From contig JBLIOB010000082.1 in assembly GCA_047639575.1 (NCBI GenBank), positions 1-15,830 of the forward strand: a stretch of DNA of 15,830 nt, in the 5' to 3' direction. The position numbers and the translations under genes are program-made. This DNA comes from JBLIOB01 sp047639575 (GTDB taxonomy: Bacteria; Bacteroidota; Bacteroidia; Flavobacteriales_D; Parvicellaceae). This document shows positions 11,828 through 15,830 of this stretch, one piece after another; the stretch's first letter is position 1, and every line of letters begins with the position of its first letter. The notes under the pieces are model-generated. The model saw nothing but the letters and a program-made list of their open reading frames with translations, made no database searches and was not told the origin of the DNA.

Positions 11828-14422
11828 ATGACTTTCATTAATTCTAAGCGTGCGCAAATCATCTTACTAATCATACCATTTATTATGGGGATTTTTGGTG
11901 CTTGCAATCCTGCAAAAAGAGTTCAAAAATCAAACTTACTTCTAGACAAAAACATCATCGTTCAAAACGGATGCAACCTTGATTATGACGATTTACATGG
12001 CATTATCAAGCAACGAACAAATGTATACAGCCTCACCAAGATAAGGGCTAGACTACATGTCTACAATTTGGGTAATCAAAAACGAATTAAACGAGTATCT
12101 GAAAGACGCGATGAAAAAATCGCAATTAAAAATGAAGAAATTTGTGCTAAAAATGATACACGTATTGACAAGATGGATGCTAAGATTAAAGCTGGAGAAA
12201 AAATTAAGGATATCAAACAAAAGCCATTAAAAACCAGAAGGAAAGTTTTAGGCGAGGGGCTTCAATCTGGCGGGGAAGCACCAGTTCTTATTGATTCATC
12301 TTTAATGCAACGATCAAATGAACAGCTAAAACTATTCATGTTCAAAAAAGGATATTTCAGGGCAGAAGTAATTGATAGTATTGTTGTTGGCAAGAAATTA
12401 AAAAAGCTGGCCAGATTAGAAAATAAATGTGACACGGCTAAAATCAATAAATATTTCGGCAAGAAAAAAAATCAAAACAGGGCGACTGTTTACTACGTCA
12501 TCAATTCGAACGCTGCATCAACTATTGACTGTTATGTGCATGAAGTAGAAGCAAACGATCATGGAGAAATACACAAATACATAGATGATCTTGCTACAAA
12601 TTCTTTAGTTAAAGTTGGTGATCGTTTCGATATGGATCTTTTAGAACAGGAGCGAAATAGATTAGCAATAGCTTTAAGAGATAGTGGCTTTCACTTTTTC
12701 AATAAGGAGTACATCTATTTTGAATACGACACCACTGTAACCAATGGGAAGATTGACCTTTACATGGGGATTCACAATATTAAAAGCAAAGACATTTTCA
12801 GTGATAGCATCAATCTAGTTCCACATGAACGATTTACTATTGACTCTATCGAAATTATTACCAATTACGATCCTCGAATTCAGTCTACGACTTACAAAAC
12901 GATACACTATAAGGACTTTAAATACCTATATCGGGATGAATTAAAGATTCGACCCAATTTATTAGAAAAGCGAATCAAATACCAATCTGGACAATACTAT
13001 AATCACACTTTAGTAGAGAATTCGTTTAAAAAACTTTCGGGACTCGGAATATTTAAGATTGTCCATATTGATTTTCAAGTGGATACTACCGATGGTAAAA
13101 CAAATAGTCTGAAATCAATCATCGAATTAGAACCTACAAAGCCGAAAACATTTACACTGAATTCTGACGGAACCCACAGCGATGGATTACTTGGACTGGA
13201 AGGGAGTATCGTTTTGGCCAATAAGAATTTATTTAAAAGAGCTATTAATGGTCAGATAAGTATTACTGGTGGTTTAGAGGCTCAAAGATCTATTGTTGCA
13301 ACAGACACTGCAGGTTCTTCAGAAGATTTAACTGGGATAGTTAGCACGCTAAATACCGTTGAAATAAGTCCAATCGCATCACTAACTTTCCCATCCTATC
13401 TATTTAGGCTAACCGGATGGTACGATCATCACGTAAACCCTCATACAGAAATAGCTTCTTCTTACAATTTCCAAAAGAGACCTGATTTCACCAGAAACAT
13501 TTTCAGCATGACTGGCGCAACAGTTATTAACGAGAAGAAAGGACATACTTTCAGAATTGTTTGGCCGGAATTCTCATTGGTTAAAATTGATAATGAGAGT
13601 AATGCTTTTTTAAGTCGGATCAACGATTTAAATGATAAACTTTTAGCAGCAAGTTATCAAGATCATATTATTTCAGCCGCAAGGATCTCGTACGAATACA
13701 ATGGACAGCACATTGGCGAACTAAAAAACAACCTGTACTTCAAAACGACCTTTGAGCAAGCAGGGAATTTAATGCGATTAGGGTTTGAACAAACGAACAG
13801 GCCAATTGATAGCGTAGGAGGTTATGAAATTTTCAATACCCGATTTGCTCAATATGTAAAAGCGACCATTGATTTGCGGTATTATAGAAATTTCAAAAAG
13901 AGTCAAGTCGCATATCGTCTTTATGCAGGAATGGGAATTCCTCAGAAAAATTTCAGCGAAGCATTGCCATTTGAGAAGTCGTTTTATGCAGGTGGTGCAA
14001 ATGGAATCCGAGCATGGAAAGCAAGAACACTTGGGCCAGGTAGTTATTTAGATTCGGCCAGAGCATTTGATAAAACCGGAGACATTATGTTTGAGATGAA
14101 CGCTGAGGTTCGATTTGACGTAATCGATTGGATCGAAGGAGCTTTATTCCTTGACGTTGGTAATATATGGCTCCTTAAAGCAGATTCTTTAAGACCTAAT
14201 GGCCATTTTGATTTCAGGCGTTCTATCCCAAGAGAATTAGCCTTAGGTGGAGGTTTAGGTGTACGGATGGATTTAGACTTTTTCCTAATTAGATTAGACT
14301 TTGCTATCCCATTGCATAACCCTGCATTAGGAGATAACAACCGATGGGTATTTGGTAATTATAGAGCTCTCAAAGATTTCTACAAACCTCAGTTTGTATT
14401 AGGTATAGGTTATCCGTTCTAG
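11828..14422 (+). CDS. tamL: TamL-type Omp85 outer-membrane lipoprotein (BamA/TamA family)
   Basis: An 864-aa outer-membrane assembly protein. Residues 10-26 form a lipoprotein signal peptide (IILLIIPFIMGIFGAC, modified C26), which marks the Bacteroidota TamL branch rather than TamA or BamA. Residues 83-140 are a very basic helical insert. GEAPVLIDSSLMQRSNEQLKLF with GYFRAEV (149-180), the region 260-315 and 388-435 (SGQYYNHTLVENSFKKLSGLGIFKI) look like POTRA domains. The barrel follows from about 440, with the loop-6 motif GGANGIRAWKARTLGPGSY (722-740) in place of the usual VRGF/Y, and the C-terminal strand ends in PQFVLGIGYPF with terminal Phe. Normally tamB lies next to it; here an unrelated lipoprotein gene follows. 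It is divergent from the SpoU methyltransferase with overlapping promoters. The start is ATG 11828 and gives a proper signal peptide. Confidence 0.88.
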   Translation: MTFINSKRAQIILLIIPFIMGIFGACNPAKRVQKSNLLLDKNIIVQNGCNLDYDDLHGIIKQRTNVYSLTKIRARLHVYNLGNQKRIKRVSERRDEKIAIKNEEICAKNDTRIDKMDAKIKAGEKIKDIKQKPLKTRRKVLGEGLQSGGEAPVLIDSSLMQRSNEQLKLFMFKKGYFRAEVIDSIVVGKKLKKLARLENKCDTAKINKYFGKKKNQNRATVYYVINSNAASTIDCYVHEVEANDHGEIHKYIDDLATNSLVKVGDRFDMDLLEQERNRLAIALRDSGFHFFNKEYIYFEYDTTVTNGKIDLYMGIHNIKSKDIFSDSINLVPHERFTIDSIEIITNYDPRIQSTTYKTIHYKDFKYLYRDELKIRPNLLEKRIKYQSGQYYNHTLVENSFKKLSGLGIFKIVHIDFQVDTTDGKTNSLKSIIELEPTKPKTFTLNSDGTHSDGLLGLEGSIVLANKNLFKRAINGQISITGGLEAQRSIVATDTAGSSEDLTGIVSTLNTVEISPIASLTFPSYLFRLTGWYDHHVNPHTEIASSYNFQKRPDFTRNIFSMTGATVINEKKGHTFRIVWPEFSLVKIDNESNAFLSRINDLNDKLLAASYQDHIISAARISYEYNGQHIGELKNNLYFKTTFEQAGNLMRLGFEQTNRPIDSVGGYEIFNTRFAQYVKATIDLRYYRNFKKSQVAYRLYAGMGIPQKNFSEALPFEKSFYAGGANGIRAWKARTLGPGSYLDSARAFDKTGDIMFEMNAEVRFDVIDWIEGALFLDVGNIWLLKADSLRPNGHFDFRRSIPRELALGGGLGVRMDLDFFLIRLDFAIPLHNPALGDNNRWVFGNYRALKDFYKPQFVLGIGYPF

Positions 14423-14449
14423 AAAATCAGTTCAAGTAGTTAATCGTTC

Positions 14450-14465
14450 CGATTTTATAAAATCG
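14450..14465. terminator. 16-bp perfect palindrome after tamL
   Basis: CGATTTTATAAAATCG is its own reverse complement. It begins 28 bp after the tamL stop, in the 88-bp gap before the next lipoprotein. It could act as a weak hairpin terminator (6-bp stem, TATA loop), though no T-run follows, or be a binding site for a dimeric regulator. Confidence 0.35.
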
Positions 14466-14510
14466 TCTTATACATTTAAATTGTATTACTTTACCTTCAA
14501 ATAGACACCC

Positions 14511-15830
14511 ATTCAATCATTCAAACTACTCTCGATTTTATCTATTAGTATATTATTCTTGACAAATTGTTCTACAAATGAAATTGTCATTGATGAAGAA
14601 CAGATTCCTGAGACGACAGATGCTGGACCTTTTATCGCCTCGCCTATGGACGGAATAAATGTTGAGTTTGACAATTATTCTTTTAACGCTGAAGAAGGAA
14701 CAACAATCATTCACAAGTCTGGTTCTATTTTACATTTTCCTGCGAATTCTATGGTTAACGCAGCGGGAAATGTTGTTACTGGTCAAGTAAATATTGATTA
14801 CCGAGAATTTTCTGATCCTGTTGATTTTTTCCTCTCTGGAATTACAATGAACTATGATAGTGCGGGAACCGATTACATGTTTGAATCTGCAGCAATGTGT
14901 GAAGTAAGAGCTAGCCAGAATGGCGAAAAACTATTTGTAAACGCTGACAACCAACCTGAAGTTAATCTTGTATCAAACGATCAAAACCCAGAACACAATC
15001 TTTATTTTCTAGATGAAGAAACTGAATGCTGGGTGAACAAAGGAAAAGACTTTATAACCGACTCTTCCCAACTTGATTTAGATCAATTAACTGATCAAAA
15101 AAAATCGCCAACCACGGATAAAGTGGCTATGTTGAAACCCGTTAAACCCAGAAAACCATCTGGCAAACGACCCGTTTTTAATTTAGCAGTTGACCCTGCT
15201 TCCGTTCCAGAATTGGCTTCTTACGATAATCTCGTATTCGAAGTTCATGAAAACGATCGAGTCTATAAAGAGTCAGACGGAGATGTGTTATGGGAAAATG
15301 TTCAAATAGAATCTGGTAAAAAACAAGGAACCTACTTCGTAACGTTTAGTAATGCATCTAAAAAAGTGAAGTACTTAACTCGACCAGTTTTTGAAGGAAA
15401 AGAGTTTGAAAAGGCAATGGCTGATTTCAACAATAAAATTGCGGAGTATGATCGTTTATCCAAAGAAAGAGAGTTGGCAGATATTGAGCAAAAGAAATCG
15501 AATAAAATTATGCTTGATCAGAACAAAGAAATAGAAAGACAAAATGAGATCACGTTAGCTAGCGATGCTCGAATTCGTCAAATTAATGTAGAAATCGACA
15601 TTCGAAATTTAGCAATTGGCAAAGAAAACGAGCGAATCAGCAAATTAAATATAATCATGGCTGAAAAAAATCGTGTGATGATGGAAAAAATGAGTAAGAA
15701 CAGCGGAAAGCCAATTATCGATGGAGGTGTTAAAATGTACTCTTCATTGTACAGGTCTTTTACCTTGGAAGGTTTTGGAGTATGGAATTCAGACAACCCT
15801 TTGCCGCTTGCAGATAAAGGAGCAACTAAA
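14511..15830 (+). CDS. Lipoprotein with ZU5-like region and long coiled coil (partial, ATT start)
   Basis: The 440-codon frame is open to the right edge and lacks its C-terminus. It is preceded in frame by TAG 14502-14504. The N-terminus IQSFKLLSILSISILFLTNC is a complete lipoprotein signal peptide with lipobox LTNC (C20), but no ATG, GTG or TTG lies between that stop and the lipobox leucine; ATT 14511 is the only sensible start. Residues about 40-110 (PMDGINVEF, IHKSGSILHFPANSMV, NIDYREFSDPVDFFLSGITM) resemble a ZU5-type beta sandwich. About 300-390 (EKAMADFNNKIAEY to MMEKMSK) form a charged, almost proline-free coiled coil. Related proteins occur in Crocinitomicaceae-like Bacteroidota as far as I recall, with no known function. 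It is anchored in the cell envelope, probably in the outer membrane. Confidence 0.7.
   Translation, partial: MQSFKLLSILSISILFLTNCSTNEIVIDEEQIPETTDAGPFIASPMDGINVEFDNYSFNAEEGTTIIHKSGSILHFPANSMVNAAGNVVTGQVNIDYREFSDPVDFFLSGITMNYDSAGTDYMFESAAMCEVRASQNGEKLFVNADNQPEVNLVSNDQNPEHNLYFLDEETECWVNKGKDFITDSSQLDLDQLTDQKKSPTTDKVAMLKPVKPRKPSGKRPVFNLAVDPASVPELASYDNLVFEVHENDRVYKESDGDVLWENVQIESGKKQGTYFVTFSNASKKVKYLTRPVFEGKEFEKAMADFNNKIAEYDRLSKERELADIEQKKSNKIMLDQNKEIERQNEITLASDARIRQINVEIDIRNLAIGKENERISKLNIIMAEKNRVMMEKMSKNSGKPIIDGGVKMYSSLYRSFTLEGFGVWNSDNPLPLADKGATK

Noticed and set aside
11792..11857. N-terminal extension of the methyltransferase to 249 aa
   Set aside because: It would overlap the tamL start and its promoter element, has no family similarity, and a better ATG with a promoter 24 nt upstream exists at 11791.
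15578..15796. 72-codon minus-strand frame near the right edge
   Set aside because: It is antisense to the coiled-coil coding region of the lipoprotein; its hydrophobic look is a by-product of the complementary codons of lysine- and glutamate-rich sequence.

Overview
The window is low-GC DNA from a Bacteroidota, most likely of the order Flavobacteriales or a close relative such as the Crocinitomicaceae/Cryomorphaceae type. The evidence is: promoter elements of the Bacteroidota form TAnnTTTG, no Shine-Dalgarno sequences, menG followed by porT (type IX secretion) genes, a TamL-type Omp85 lipoprotein next to a SpoU rRNA methyltransferase, and a DUF7935-like small membrane protein. No rRNA, tRNA, CRISPR array, phage gene or transposase was seen.

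Layout. 2-127 is the tail of a DinB-family protein, whose stop overlaps a tiny lipoprotein gene (127-318). Facing it on the minus strand is a two-gene operon (1976 to 352): a DUF7935-like membrane protein and a secreted GldN-like protein with a duplicated core. Divergent from that, 2156-5209 holds an aspartate-type aminotransferase and a TrkH/KtrB potassium channel subunit, 3 bp apart. A 300-bp repeat block separates them from menG (5514), two tandem porT paralogues (6282, 7031) and a large FAD-dependent oxidoreductase (7743-9302). About 700 bp of repeats follow (9279-9946). Next comes a tight three-gene operon of two small membrane proteins and a winged-helix regulator (10009-11105). It converges on a TrmH/SpoU methyltransferase (minus, 11791-11108). 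Divergent from that is tamL (11828-14422), and then a truncated lipoprotein gene with a coiled coil that runs off the window (14511-15830).

The most unusual content is a dispersed family of 8-bp repeats. It is GA-rich on the left (GAGAATGA, TAGAATGA, GGATAGAA variants) and the reverse complement (TTCTATCA, TTCTATCC, TTCACTCA) on the right. These arrays fill the gaps after the small lipoprotein, trkH and the FAD oxidoreductase genes. They supply the last codons and the stop codon of two genes, and they flank a duplicated non-repetitive core of about 160 bp. Read on the GA strand, an array such as (TAGAATGA)n has stops in all three frames; its complement has none.

Two further signals stand out. 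Three promoters place TAnnTTTG (one with a single mismatch) exactly 4 nt before a start codon, suggesting leaderless mRNAs. The last lipoprotein gene has no ATG, GTG or TTG that could include its signal peptide and seems to start at ATT.

Functionally the window is mostly core metabolism and envelope biogenesis: menaquinone synthesis, potassium uptake, amino-acid transamination, type IX secretion and outer-membrane assembly. It is not an obvious defence or mobile island.
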